From CAYSJU01 sp964431495 (GTDB lineage Bacteria; Omnitrophota; Gorgyraeia; Tantalellales; Tantalellaceae): a stretch of DNA of 64,000 bases. The stretch lies in assembly GCA_964431495.1 (NCBI GenBank), contig CAYSJU010000009.1, forward strand, positions 1-64,000, written 5' to 3'. Below are positions 35,625-44,841 of this stretch, in pieces (the first letter of the stretch is position 1; each line of letters starts with the position of its first letter). The notes below the pieces were generated by a model. It worked only from the letters and a program-made list of their open reading frames with translations, did not search any database and was not told the origin of the DNA. Position numbers and translations under genes: made by a program.

Positions 35625-36665
35625 ATGAAGGTTACTTTTTTTGTTTATCCATCCGCTTTTCAGAACAAGGGAGGAGGAGAAATACTCCTTGAAAAGACGG
35701 AAAAGTACGTCAAAAGAGAAGGGGTCGCTGTAAAAAGGTTTAATATTTGGGATGACAGAATAGAGGATTTTGACATTTTACATATATTCGGATCAGTTAA
35801 AGAATGCCTTGGCCTTATGCAGGTAGCCAGCGCAAGGGGCGTAAAAGTGGTGCTTGAATCGATTTTCTGGTCGGATTTTCGAAGGGCTCTTTTTGAGGAA
35901 GGGGAGGCATCCAAAAAGGCTGAGATGGTTTTTCGGCACGCGGCAAAGCTGGTTTTTCCGTTTTTTCCCTCACCAAGAAGGGAGATGTTCCGGACCGCGG
36001 ACATTATTTGCCCTAATTCTCAAAACGAAGCTCTACAGATATCGAAACTGTTTAAAATGCCCATGAACAAGATGTTCGTGGTCCCGAACGGAGTAGATTC
36101 CAGATTTGGACGTTCTAAACCCGATCTTTTTCATGGAAAGTATGGATTGAAAAATTTTGTTCTATCTGTAGGAAGGATCGAGCCCAGGAAAAACCAGTTG
36201 AATCTTATCCGGGCCATGAAAGGCATAGACAGGGACCTTGTGATCATAGGGAAAGAGGTTTCCGGATATGAATGGTATCATGAAAAGTGTTTAAAGGAAG
36301 CCGATAGTAAGGTCCATTTTCTGGGAAGCATCTCTCACGAGTCTTATCTTTTGGTGTCGGCATACGCGGCATGCGATGTTTTTGTTCTGCCGGGCTGGTT
36401 TGAAACCCCGGGGCTCGCTGCTTTGGAAGCGGCCCTTGCGGGCGCTAAAGTGGTAGCTACCGACGGTGGCAGCACCAGAGAATATTTTGAGGATAAAGTT
36501 CTTTATATAAAGCCCAATGACCCAAGGGACATACGCAGGATGATAGAGATCGCCATTTCCAGGGGAAAGACGGAGGATCTCAAGAGTTTAATAATGGATT
36601 CCTTTATATGGGAAAAGGTGGCCAAAAAAAGAGTGAAAGGGTATGAAGCAGCATTGGAAAGATGA
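35625..36665 (+). CDS. GT4 glycosyltransferase
   Basis: This protein has about 346 residues. TTG 35607 is an in-frame alternative; ATG 35625 follows GGGAG and begins directly with MKVTFFVYPSAFQNKGGGE. The GT-B landmarks are FVVPNGVDSRFG near residue 152, FVLSVGRIEPRKNQLNLIRA near 180, and the donor motif GWFETPGLAALEAALAGAKV near 260 (E-x7-E). It transfers a sugar to the lipid-linked chain in the cytoplasm. It ends in a 4-base overlap with the next GT2. Confidence 0.87.
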   Translation: MKVTFFVYPSAFQNKGGGEILLEKTEKYVKREGVAVKRFNIWDDRIEDFDILHIFGSVKECLGLMQVASARGVKVVLESIFWSDFRRALFEEGEASKKAEMVFRHAAKLVFPFFPSPRREMFRTADIICPNSQNEALQISKLFKMPMNKMFVVPNGVDSRFGRSKPDLFHGKYGLKNFVLSVGRIEPRKNQLNLIRAMKGIDRDLVIIGKEVSGYEWYHEKCLKEADSKVHFLGSISHESYLLVSAYAACDVFVLPGWFETPGLAALEAALAGAKVVATDGGSTREYFEDKVLYIKPNDPRDIRRMIEIAISRGKTEDLKSLIMDSFIWEKVAKKRVKGYEAALER

Positions 36666-37348
36666 AGCTATCCATACTTATACCGGTCTATAATGAGAAG
36701 AAGACGATCATGGATGTCCTGGACCTCATCAGGAACGTCGATATAGACAGGGAAATAATACTGGTGGATGATTTTTCCGTTGACGGGACCCGGGAGCTGT
36801 TAAAGGAACGGTTCGGGGACGGTTCAGGTAACGTCCGGGTATATTATCATGACAGGAACCGGGGGAAAGGCAGCGCGATCCGGACCGCGCTTTCGTATGC
36901 CGCGGGGGACTACGTTATTGTGCAGGACGGTGATATGGAGTATTTTCCGGAAGATATGGTGAAACTGGTTTCAGCGGCGGAAGGGACCGGCGCCAGAGCT
37001 GTCTATGGTTCGCGTTTCCTGGAGTCATGGAGGGCAACGTCACTGTCTCATTACGCGGTAAACTGGTTCCTTACTAATTTAACCAACGTTCTTTTCGGCG
37101 CTTCTCTTACCGATATGGAGACCTGCTACAAGATGGTAAGGACGGACGTCATTCGAAGTCTTGATATCAGGGCTGAAAGGTTTGAATTTGAGCCGGAAGT
37201 GACGGCAAAGTTGTTGAAAAAAGGCGTAAAAATAGTGGAAGTTCCCATATCCTACCGCGGGCGCGGGTATGACGAAGGGAAAAAGATCACCTGGAAGGAC
37301 GGGGTGGAGGCCCTGCTCGCGATCTTCCGATTGAGATTCTCGAAATGA
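36662..37348 (+). CDS. GT2 glycosyltransferase, dolichol-phosphate mannosyltransferase-like
   Basis: This 228-residue soluble GT-A enzyme has LSILIPVYNEKKTIMDVLDL at the start, IILVDDFSVDGTRELL near residue 34 and VIVQDGDMEYFPEDM near 88 (DxD-like metal site). The C-terminal IVEVPISYRGRGYDEGKKIT is typical of DPM1-like enzymes. It would make a polyprenyl-phosphate sugar. The next gene, which overlaps it by 4 bases, is a GT-C enzyme that would use that donor. Confidence 0.88.
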   Translation: MKLSILIPVYNEKKTIMDVLDLIRNVDIDREIILVDDFSVDGTRELLKERFGDGSGNVRVYYHDRNRGKGSAIRTALSYAAGDYVIVQDGDMEYFPEDMVKLVSAAEGTGARAVYGSRFLESWRATSLSHYAVNWFLTNLTNVLFGASLTDMETCYKMVRTDVIRSLDIRAERFEFEPEVTAKLLKKGVKIVEVPISYRGRGYDEGKKITWKDGVEALLAIFRLRFSK

Positions 37349-38697
37349 TGCGACGCGACATTCTGATTCTGATAGCAGTAGCTTCCGTTATATTGCTGTT
37401 CAACCTGGGAGGTGGAAGTCTCAGTTCCTGGGACGAGGCTTTCTACGCCGAGGTTTCGAGGGAGATCCTGGAGACGAATAACTGGATAGACCTCACATGG
37501 GGAGGCTCGCCATGGAGCGACAAGCCGCCGCTATACATGTGGGTCACTGCCGTTTTTTACAAAATGTTCGGGGTGAATGAATTTTCCGCTCGCCTTTTTT
37601 CAGCCCTGTCGGGCACAGGGATAGTAATACTCACGTATCTCTTCGCCGCAAGGCTCTTTTCACGAAGGGCGGGCACGGTCTCCGCCGTCATGCTGTTAAG
37701 CACCTATCATTTTTTATGGTTAAGCAGGATGGGGACCCTTGATGTGACGTTCACGTTCTTTCTTTTGCTTTCCGTTTATTCCTTTTTGCGGTCGGAGATA
37801 AACCCGGTAAATATCGTCTATTCTTTTATCTGGTTCGGATTTGCTTTTTTGACCAAAGGCCCGGCGGCTCTCCTGATACCCATGATCCTCGGGCTGTATG
37901 TCCTGCTCGGAAGACAGTGGAGGATGGTATTGAACCGCTATACGGCATTCGGCGTTCTTGCTTTCCTGCTTATAACGGGCAGCTGGTATGTCGCGGCGTT
38001 CCTGCATTACGGACGGTCTTTTCTGGAAGGACATTTTCTCCAGCACCTGATAGGAAGGACGACCAGGACGATGGACGGTCATTACGGAAACTGGCTGACG
38101 TACTTTAATGTTGTCCTTTATAAGGGCAAGCCCTGGGGCTTCCTGGGACTGGTGTCATTTCCTTTTCTTGTTTTTTATACCGTTAAGATGCGGCACGCGA
38201 GGAATTATCTTGTGATATCATGGGTGCTGGTCGTATTCCTGGTTTTCTGCCTTGTGAGGACGAAACTCCACTGGTATATAACCCCGGTCTACCCGGCCGT
38301 TATGGTAACGGCAGGATGGGGCATGACGAGGCTTTTTAAACGCAGGGCCCTGGTGATCACGGTAGTGATCTCTTTGCTGAGTATCATATATTTCGGCGCG
38401 AAAAAAGATGTTTTCGCGTTGGATTACAACCCGGCGATAAAGAATTTCGCGAGCGCTGTCAGGGACGTATCATCCGAAGACAAAGGTGTATATCTTTACA
38501 ACATAAGCGACCCCGCCATGCTGTTCTATTTCGGCGGGTTCAGTAAAAACATCCGCTCCGAAGCGGAACTGTCCGAAGCAGCGGATAGAAAGGGCGCTGT
38601 CATAGTGGCAAGCCCTGAAGAACTGGAAGGTCTTGAGGGTCGCGGCAGGATAGTGCCGGCCGTCCGGGCTGATTTCGCGGCGATAAAGATAAAATAG
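37345..38697 (+). CDS. GT-C membrane glycosyltransferase (ArnT/PMT-like)
   Basis: This 450-residue protein has about 10-11 membrane spans. The first periplasmic loop has SSWDEAFYAEVSREILETN near residue 30, which is the WDEAxYAExxRxM motif of ArnT-like GT83 enzymes with catalytic Asp. SDKPPLYMWVTAVFYKMFG follows. A periplasmic domain of about 100 residues closes the protein. It moves a sugar from polyprenyl phosphate onto lipid A, core or glycan on the periplasmic side. The overlapping DPM1-like gene probably provides the donor. Confidence 0.85.
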   Translation: MMRRDILILIAVASVILLFNLGGGSLSSWDEAFYAEVSREILETNNWIDLTWGGSPWSDKPPLYMWVTAVFYKMFGVNEFSARLFSALSGTGIVILTYLFAARLFSRRAGTVSAVMLLSTYHFLWLSRMGTLDVTFTFFLLLSVYSFLRSEINPVNIVYSFIWFGFAFLTKGPAALLIPMILGLYVLLGRQWRMVLNRYTAFGVLAFLLITGSWYVAAFLHYGRSFLEGHFLQHLIGRTTRTMDGHYGNWLTYFNVVLYKGKPWGFLGLVSFPFLVFYTVKMRHARNYLVISWVLVVFLVFCLVRTKLHWYITPVYPAVMVTAGWGMTRLFKRRALVITVVISLLSIIYFGAKKDVFALDYNPAIKNFASAVRDVSSEDKGVYLYNISDPAMLFYFGGFSKNIRSEAELSEAADRKGAVIVASPEELEGLEGRGRIVPAVRADFAAIKIK

Positions 38698-38699
38698 CC

Positions 38700-39797
38700 A
38701 TGTATGTGTACAAAAAGAAACTGTATGTTTTGCTTTTTTCCCTGATCGACGCGGCCGGTAATGCGATTTTCGGCGCAAGGAAGCTCTTCAGGCGGGAAAT
38801 ACCGCTTGAGTTTAACAGGATACTTCTTATCAGGGTCGATCACATAGGCGATGTCATCAACGCGGCCGTGGTCCTGGATCCTTTAAGAAGATCTTTCCCA
38901 AACGCCGCGATAGATCTCCTCGCCCCCTCATTGGCCTGTGACATCGTCAGGGACAATAAAGCGAATGTAAATGTCATCTCTTTCGATCCGCCGTGGTTTG
39001 ACAGAGGTTCCTCAGGTTTTTTTAAACATCTTAAGGGCCTGCGCGAAATGGTGAAGATAATAAGAAACGGGCAGTATGACGTTTGTATGGACCTGAGAGG
39101 AGATTTCAGGCATATAATGGCCATGTTCCTTGCGGGGGTAAGATGCAGGGTCGGTTATGGCATAACCGGAGGAGGTTTTTTGTTGACACACAACGTTCCG
39201 TATAAAGGCGTGATGCATGAAACGGACAGGAACATGGAACTTTTGAGAGCCATCGGGATAAAGGAGAAGACACCGGGAATAAAATTATATTTTTCAGATG
39301 AAGATAAGAATACCGCGGATAAACTGCTAAGTGACTCCGGGGTCCGTTACAAGTATGCTGTGCTGCATATAGCTCCGGGGCATCCCGCGAAGGGATGGGA
39401 TCTGGAGAAATTTGCGCCGGTAGTACAGTATCTTTTTCGCGAAAAACAGCTGGTCCCCGTAATGGTGGGAGTAATGAAAGACGGCAAAAAAGTGCAAAAG
39501 ATCAGTGAATTAATAGATGCAAGGCTCATAGATATGACAGGGAAGACCCCTTTCGGTGTATTATATTATCTTTTATCTTCAGCTTCTTTGTTTATCGGAG
39601 TTGATTCCGGCCCGGCTCATATAGCGGCTTTAGCGAATATTCCCGCGATAATACTTTTTAGCGGTATAAATGATCCTTGCCAGTGGGCGCCTAAAGGCAA
39701 CAGGGTAAGGTTGGTCTATCGGGGGAAGGGGAAAGATTTGTCGGGAGTGCAGCCAGATGAAGTATGCAGGAAGATCGATGAAGTGATACGGGAGTAG
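38700..39797 (+). CDS. GT9 heptosyltransferase-like glycosyltransferase
   Basis: This 365-residue GT-B enzyme has an N-terminal ILLIRVDHIGDVINAAVVLD near residue 41, DVCMDLRGDFRHIMAMFLAG near 123, VLHIAPGHPAKGWDLEKFA near 221, and FIGVDSGPAHIAALANIPAI near 298. This is the GT9 pattern of LPS core heptosyltransferases. The N-terminal 35 residues form a basic and hydrophobic leader that probably sits on the membrane. It adds heptose or another sugar to the core. Two more GT9 genes lie at 46037 and 47091. Confidence 0.87.
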   Translation: MYVYKKKLYVLLFSLIDAAGNAIFGARKLFRREIPLEFNRILLIRVDHIGDVINAAVVLDPLRRSFPNAAIDLLAPSLACDIVRDNKANVNVISFDPPWFDRGSSGFFKHLKGLREMVKIIRNGQYDVCMDLRGDFRHIMAMFLAGVRCRVGYGITGGGFLLTHNVPYKGVMHETDRNMELLRAIGIKEKTPGIKLYFSDEDKNTADKLLSDSGVRYKYAVLHIAPGHPAKGWDLEKFAPVVQYLFREKQLVPVMVGVMKDGKKVQKISELIDARLIDMTGKTPFGVLYYLLSSASLFIGVDSGPAHIAALANIPAIILFSGINDPCQWAPKGNRVRLVYRGKGKDLSGVQPDEVCRKIDEVIRE

Positions 39798-39839
39798 CAT
39801 GGGCATGGGGGGAGGGCGAGGGGAGGAAGAGCGATAGAT

Positions 39840-41108
39840 ATGAGTAAAAGATTTATTTTTGGATCCATTATTCTATGCTTTAACCTTCTACTTGTTTTCT
39901 TTATAGGTGAGCTATATGCGAGGACAAAACATGGCGATATGTTGGATATTCGAGCTCGTGAAGCATCTTACAGAAAAGTTGATTTTCAGCTCCACCATTC
40001 TTTTATTCCCGATTCCACGGGACGGTCTATTACAAAGGAATGGGATGTAACATATGACATAAATTCATTTGGCCTTCGTGACCGGGATTATCCTGTTGTA
40101 AAACCTGAAAGTACCTGCAGAATTTTAGTTCTTGGAGACTCTTTTACAGAGGGATACGGTGTGGAGATAGAGGATGCATTTGTTAAGATCCTGGAGAGAA
40201 GACTGAACGGGATATCCGGTGAGAAGCCCGTATATGAAGTAATTAACTGCGGGATCGCGGGTTATTCTCCGCTTCTGGAATACCTTTTCCTGGTAAAGAA
40301 AGGACTACAGCTGAATCCTGATATGGTTGTTCTTTTTTATGATTTCGGGGATTTGAAGGATGATTATGAGTATGAGAGGGTTACTGTATTCGGAAAGGAT
40401 GGAATGCCGCTCGGATGTTCTCCGCTGAAACGTGTCAGGGCTTTCAGCAGCAATCCTGTTGAACATTTTTTGCTCAAATATTCGCGTTTTTATCTTTATA
40501 TTGAAAACAGGATGAACAAGCTTCTCTACAAGTTGAAGAAAATCGGCTTTAAGCAGTATATAAACGATAATGTATCGTGTAAAGAGCATATCCTTTTTGA
40601 CAAGAGTGAGAATTCAGATATTGACAGATTCGTGGTATTTCGTGAAAATAACGGGTATATACTAAGAAGATTGTGGCAGAAAAACGAGAAATATATAAGA
40701 CTTATTCATGAGATGCTTAGAGATAATGGGGTTGCCTTTGTGCTGGCGACGTATCCTTATGCGATCGAGATCAATGGGGTAGAATGGTCCGAAGGGAGAA
40801 GAGAGTATGGGTTTAAAGTAGGCGAGGAGTATGCCGAACCCATCGTTGTTGATTTTATGCGCCGGTATGCAGAGGAAGAAGGGATCCCATTCATAGACGT
40901 TTATACTTATTTCAAGGAAAGTGACCTTAAACCTTTATATTTTGATTTCGATGGCCATTTTACGGATAATGGACACAGGGTGATGGCAGAAAGCATGTTT
41001 AAGGAACTCAAGAAGGTGCTTTCCGAAGTGTTGCCTGATAACCAGTTTGCAGAGGGGAGAGTTCCAAGGGCAGAGCGCACATCAAATTTGTCCGAGGTGG
41101 AGAATTAG
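39840..41108 (+). CDS. Membrane-anchored SGNH/GDSL-type hydrolase
   Basis: This 422-residue protein has an N-terminal membrane anchor (residues 6-25, FGSIILCFNLLLVFFIGELY). After it comes ILVLGDSFTEGYGVEIEDAF near residue 97 with the GDS nucleophile. NPDMVVLFYDFGDLKDDYEY near residue 158 carries an acidic block in place of the usual GxND, and FDGHFTDNGHRVMAE near residue 370 supplies Asp and His. It should act in the periplasm, adding or removing acyl groups on the glycan. The purine-rich 42-base gap before it contains no gene. Confidence 0.82.
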   Translation: MSKRFIFGSIILCFNLLLVFFIGELYARTKHGDMLDIRAREASYRKVDFQLHHSFIPDSTGRSITKEWDVTYDINSFGLRDRDYPVVKPESTCRILVLGDSFTEGYGVEIEDAFVKILERRLNGISGEKPVYEVINCGIAGYSPLLEYLFLVKKGLQLNPDMVVLFYDFGDLKDDYEYERVTVFGKDGMPLGCSPLKRVRAFSSNPVEHFLLKYSRFYLYIENRMNKLLYKLKKIGFKQYINDNVSCKEHILFDKSENSDIDRFVVFRENNGYILRRLWQKNEKYIRLIHEMLRDNGVAFVLATYPYAIEINGVEWSEGRREYGFKVGEEYAEPIVVDFMRRYAEEEGIPFIDVYTYFKESDLKPLYFDFDGHFTDNGHRVMAESMFKELKKVLSEVLPDNQFAEGRVPRAERTSNLSEVEN

Positions 41109-42197
41109 ATGCGAATAGGATTTGACGCGAGAATGATAACACATCCCGGGATAGGGAGGTACATAGGATGCCTCCTTCCGGAACTTGTAAGGCAGGCCCC
41201 TGAGCATAAGTTTGTGGTTTTCGGGGATCCGGGAAAACTCGGTGAGGTTTCCCGCGCCGGGAATATCCAGGTATCCAGCTGGGATGTGCCTATTTATTCG
41301 GTATGGGAGCAGATCCCCCCGTTCCGTTCTTTTGCTGATATCGATCTTCTGCATGTGCCCCATTTCAACATCCCCCTTCTTTTCAGGAAAAAGATGGTAG
41401 TTACGATCCATGATCTTATTTATTTATTGTTGCCCGAAGCGGTATCATCCCCCATGGCGAAACATTATGCCAGCTTTATGATAAATTCAGCCTTGAAAAA
41501 AGCGGAAAGGGTGATAACCGTCTCAAATCATACCAGGGAGGATCTCCTGGATGTTTTTGGAGAGCAGTATTCCGCAAAGATAAAAGTGATCCACGAGGCG
41601 TCCGGCAAGAATTTCCAAAGAGTAAACGACAAAGCCAGGATAGCGGATGTCCGGTGCAGGTACCGTTTATCAGAACGGATAATATTGTATGTGGGGAGCG
41701 TAAAACCGCACAAGAACATCCCGACTCTCCTGGAGGTGTTTGCCCGGTTGAAGGCATGGGGAGTGCCTCACCAGCTGGTGATATGCGGGAGATGGGACAA
41801 GAAAGAGGAGCACCTGAAGGACAAGATAAGCGACCGCCACGTAAGATATCTAGGGGAAATACCCGTTGAAGACCTGGTCACCCTCTACAGTATAGCTGAT
41901 GTCCTTGTTCACTTGTCACTTTACGAGGGGTTCGGGCTCACGGTGCTGGAGGCGATGCAATGCGGGGTCCCTGTTGTCGTGTCAGATTCCTCATCTCTCC
42001 CGGAAGTGGCCGGCACGGCCGCCTTTGTGGTTTCTCCTCATAATCTTGAACAGATAGCCGATACTGTATATAATGTACTCGTCAACAGACAGCTCAGGGC
42101 GGGCATGATAGAAACAGGATTAGAACACGCCAAACGCTTTTCATGGAGCGAGACCGCGCGGCAGACCCTCGGGATATATCGGAGCGTGGTTCGATGA
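41109..42197 (+). CDS. GT4 glycosyltransferase
   Basis: This 362-residue GT-B enzyme starts RIGFDARMITHPGIGRYIGC and has IPPFRSFADIDLLHVPHFNI. ILYVGSVKPHKNIPTLLEVF lies near residue 190 and the donor motif YEGFGLTVLEAMQCGVPVVV near 273. This pattern is common in mannosyltransferases of capsule and O-antigen loci. It ends in an overlap with the next GT4, and the two are probably used in sequence. Confidence 0.88.
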   Translation: MRIGFDARMITHPGIGRYIGCLLPELVRQAPEHKFVVFGDPGKLGEVSRAGNIQVSSWDVPIYSVWEQIPPFRSFADIDLLHVPHFNIPLLFRKKMVVTIHDLIYLLLPEAVSSPMAKHYASFMINSALKKAERVITVSNHTREDLLDVFGEQYSAKIKVIHEASGKNFQRVNDKARIADVRCRYRLSERIILYVGSVKPHKNIPTLLEVFARLKAWGVPHQLVICGRWDKKEEHLKDKISDRHVRYLGEIPVEDLVTLYSIADVLVHLSLYEGFGLTVLEAMQCGVPVVVSDSSSLPEVAGTAAFVVSPHNLEQIADTVYNVLVNRQLRAGMIETGLEHAKRFSWSETARQTLGIYRSVVR

Positions 42198-43360
42198 ACA
42201 ACATTAAGATCGCGATCGCACATGACTGGCTCACGGGAATGCGGGGAGGAGAGAAGTGTCTGGAAGTATTCTGTGAATTATTTCCGGACGCGGCACTCTT
42301 TACGCTTTTACATAAGAAGGGAAGCGTTGCGCCGGTCATAGAAGAAATGGATATCCGCACTTCTTTTCTGCAGAAGATTCCGGGCATATCGCGGAACTAC
42401 CGCAGGTTTCTCCCGTTTTTCACCCGCGCCATAGAAAGTTTTGATCTTTCAGGATATGACCTGGTATTGAGCTCCAGCCATTGTGTTGCAAAGGGGATAA
42501 AGAAGAAAGAGGGCTCTTTGCATATATGTTATTGTTATACCCCTGTCAGGTATGCGTGGAAATTCTTTCATGAATACTTTTCCGCTGAAAACCCTTTAAA
42601 ACAGAGGGTTATAGCATATTACCTGCGTCGTTTAAGAAAATGGGACCTTGAGGCCAATAAAAAGGTTGATTATTTTGTGGCCATATCGGATAATATTAAG
42701 AACCGCATCAAAGAGTATTATTCCAGGGATGCGGATGTTATATATCCCCCGGTCGATGTTCTTCCCGGAAGTGGAGATGAGGTGAGGGATGAACCGGGCT
42801 ATTATCTGATAGTTTCGGCTTTGGTCCCTTACAAGCGTATCGATCTCGCCGTGGAAGCTTTCAATAAAAGCGGCAGGAGGCTTATAGTTATAGGCAGCGG
42901 GAGCGATCTTTCAAAACTCGCAAAAAAGGCCTCGGACAATGTGAAATTCCTTGGCTGGGTAAGCGGGGAGGAAGTGCGGAAGCATTATTCCGGGTGCCGT
43001 GCTCTTATTTTCCCCGGGGAAGAGGATTTCGGTATCGTCCCGGTCGAAGCGCAGTATTATGGGAAACCCGTAATAGCGTATGCCAGAGGCGGGGTGCTCG
43101 AGACGATAGTCCCTCTGGGGGAGGAACAGCATCTGGACGCCGACAGAAGCCCAACAGGCGTGTATTTCCATGAACAGACCGTTAATGCGCTTAATGAAGC
43201 GATAACCAGATTCGAGAAGAACGAACACGTGTTTGAGCCGGATGAACTGAAAAATAATGCGCGACAGTTCAACCGCGAACGCTTCAAGCGGGAAATAAGG
43301 GATTATATTCAGGAGAAATGGTGGAGTCATATTGAAAGTCAGAGGGAAGAAGCCAGATAA
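42194..43360 (+). CDS. GT4 glycosyltransferase (WbaZ-like)
   Basis: This protein has about 388 residues. ATG 42194 overlaps the previous stop (CGATGA); an earlier in-frame ATG at 42143 lies deep in the upstream gene. IAIAHDWLTGMRGGEKCLEV begins the GT-B domain. YYLIVSALVPYKRIDLAVEA near residue 203 and LIFPGEEDFGIVPVEAQYYG near 275 are donor-side motifs. HICYCYTPVRYAW near residue 115 is characteristic of the WbaZ-type group. The last residues are encoded by a repeat-like stretch (island B), so the tail is probably not conserved. Confidence 0.87.
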   Translation: MNNIKIAIAHDWLTGMRGGEKCLEVFCELFPDAALFTLLHKKGSVAPVIEEMDIRTSFLQKIPGISRNYRRFLPFFTRAIESFDLSGYDLVLSSSHCVAKGIKKKEGSLHICYCYTPVRYAWKFFHEYFSAENPLKQRVIAYYLRRLRKWDLEANKKVDYFVAISDNIKNRIKEYYSRDADVIYPPVDVLPGSGDEVRDEPGYYLIVSALVPYKRIDLAVEAFNKSGRRLIVIGSGSDLSKLAKKASDNVKFLGWVSGEEVRKHYSGCRALIFPGEEDFGIVPVEAQYYGKPVIAYARGGVLETIVPLGEEQHLDADRSPTGVYFHEQTVNALNEAITRFEKNEHVFEPDELKNNARQFNRERFKREIRDYIQEKWWSHIESQREEAR

Positions 43361-43397
43361 CAGAGGGCAGAATCTGATATCTGACTTCTGGAACTTT
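43334..43397. repeat. Degenerate short-word island B
   Basis: The end of the GT4 gene and the following gap consist of short words such as AGTCAGAG, CAGAGGGCAG, ATCTGATATCTGACTTCTGG. Words on one side are inverted on the other (AAAGTCAGA against TCTGACTTC). The island contributes the last several codons of the upstream gene. It resembles islands A, C, D, E and F. Confidence 0.6.
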
Positions 43398-43414
43398 ACG
43401 TTTGGTTATCTATC

Positions 43415-44809
43415 ATGAGAATACGTAACGACATAAAACTAAGCTTTATCCTGATGCTCGGGGATATAGTGGCCATAAACGCGGGATTTTTGTTTTCCTA
43501 CTGGCTGAGGTTCAATTCCGGCCTGCTGACGGTGGTTTACGGGGTCCCTCACATAAACGAATATATCAAGGCACTGCCGGTGCTCACCGTTATCTTTATA
43601 TTCTTGATACGTTCCGAAAAGCTTTATTCAGTCAGGTCCAGGCTTTCCATTATAGACGAGTTCTTTCTTATAGTCCGGGCCGATACCATAGGCCTTTTAA
43701 TTTGTATGGCAGCGACCTTTATATACAGGGAATACTCATTCTCCAGGGGAATGCTGCTTATTGCGTGGATGGTCCTGCTTTTATCCTTGGGCAGCTGGAG
43801 ATTTTTAGTCAACAGGATCAGGTTTACGGCAAGAAGACGGAGGGAAAAAACACGGAATCTACTTCTCGTTGGAGACGGGCCCATGATCGACCGTCTGATA
43901 AGACATATATCCCATGACCCGCACTGGGATTATAACATAAAGGGTGTAATGCGGTTAAGGGGAGATATCCCTGATGCTCCTGAGGGGGTTCCGGTGCTTG
44001 GGACTTTAAACAATTTCACCAGTGTCGTGGATTCCGAAAAAATAGAAGAAGTCATCCTGACAGAGGCGGAGATACCCCGCAACGAGGTGATCAACATAAT
44101 GATGGAGTGCGAAAAACGCATGATCGAGTTCCGTCTGGTGGCTGATCTCATGGGGATGATGACGTCCCAGGTGGATATGCGCACCATAGACGGCGTGCCG
44201 CTTCTGGGATTGAAGGAGTCTACCCTGGTCGAAGGACATAACCGTTTTATTAAGAGGGCGATGGACGTGGGTTTTTCAGCTTTTGGGCTTGTCCTTCTTT
44301 CTCCGGTATTTCTGATCATAGCGGCCATTGTAAAACTGAATTCTCCTGGTCCGGTCTTCTATCTGCAGAAACGTGTCGGGGAAGACGGACGGAGGTTCGC
44401 TATTATAAAGTTCCGGACCATGGTGGAGAACGCGGAAAAAGGCGTGGGCCGCGTATGGGCGCAGAAGGACGATCCCAGAAGGACGAAGATCGGAGCATTC
44501 TTGAGAAGTTTTAATCTGGATGAACTGCCCCAGCTTTTCAATGTCCTCAAGGGGGAAATGAGCCTTGTGGGGCCCAGGCCCGAGCGCCCCCATTTTGTCG
44601 GGATGTTCAAGGAAGATATCCCGAGGTATATGGCCCGCCACAAGATAAGATCCGGTATGACAGGATGGGCGCAGGTCAACGGCCTCAGGGGAAATACTTC
44701 CATTGAGGAAAGGACCAAGTACGATATTTATTATATCGAGAACTGGTCGGTTTTTTTCGACCTCAAAATACTGTTCATGTCTATCTTCGCGATGAAAAAC
44801 GCGTATTAG
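43415..44809 (+). CDS. Undecaprenyl-phosphate sugar phosphotransferase (WbaP/EpsE-like initiating transferase)
   Basis: This 464-residue polyisoprenyl-phosphate hexose-1-phosphate transferase has four N-terminal membrane spans (residues 10-125) and a central CoA-binding-like domain (LLLVGDGPMIDRLIRHI). The C-terminal catalytic domain starts with one membrane helix at KRAMDVGFSAFGLVLLSPVF near residue 286. It has KFRTMVENAEK, then LDELPQLFNVLKGEMSLVGP, the catalytic signature. It places the first sugar phosphate on undecaprenyl phosphate, starting the repeat unit. This is the only initiating transferase in the window. Confidence 0.93.
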   Translation: MRIRNDIKLSFILMLGDIVAINAGFLFSYWLRFNSGLLTVVYGVPHINEYIKALPVLTVIFIFLIRSEKLYSVRSRLSIIDEFFLIVRADTIGLLICMAATFIYREYSFSRGMLLIAWMVLLLSLGSWRFLVNRIRFTARRRREKTRNLLLVGDGPMIDRLIRHISHDPHWDYNIKGVMRLRGDIPDAPEGVPVLGTLNNFTSVVDSEKIEEVILTEAEIPRNEVINIMMECEKRMIEFRLVADLMGMMTSQVDMRTIDGVPLLGLKESTLVEGHNRFIKRAMDVGFSAFGLVLLSPVFLIIAAIVKLNSPGPVFYLQKRVGEDGRRFAIIKFRTMVENAEKGVGRVWAQKDDPRRTKIGAFLRSFNLDELPQLFNVLKGEMSLVGPRPERPHFVGMFKEDIPRYMARHKIRSGMTGWAQVNGLRGNTSIEERTKYDIYYIENWSVFFDLKILFMSIFAMKNAY

Positions 44810-44813
44810 TAGA

Positions 44814-44828
44814 AGGGGTCTGACCCCT
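44814..44828. repeat. REP-like palindrome AGGGGTCTGACCCCT
   Basis: A perfect 6-base inverted repeat with a 3-base centre lies in the 32-base gap between the sugar transferase and the ligase. The gap has no T-run after the hairpin, so it is unlikely to be an intrinsic terminator. Palindromes of this GGGGTCTGACCCC type recur between genes in several bacterial genomes. Confidence 0.6.
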
Positions 44829-44841
44829 ATACTGCAATCAA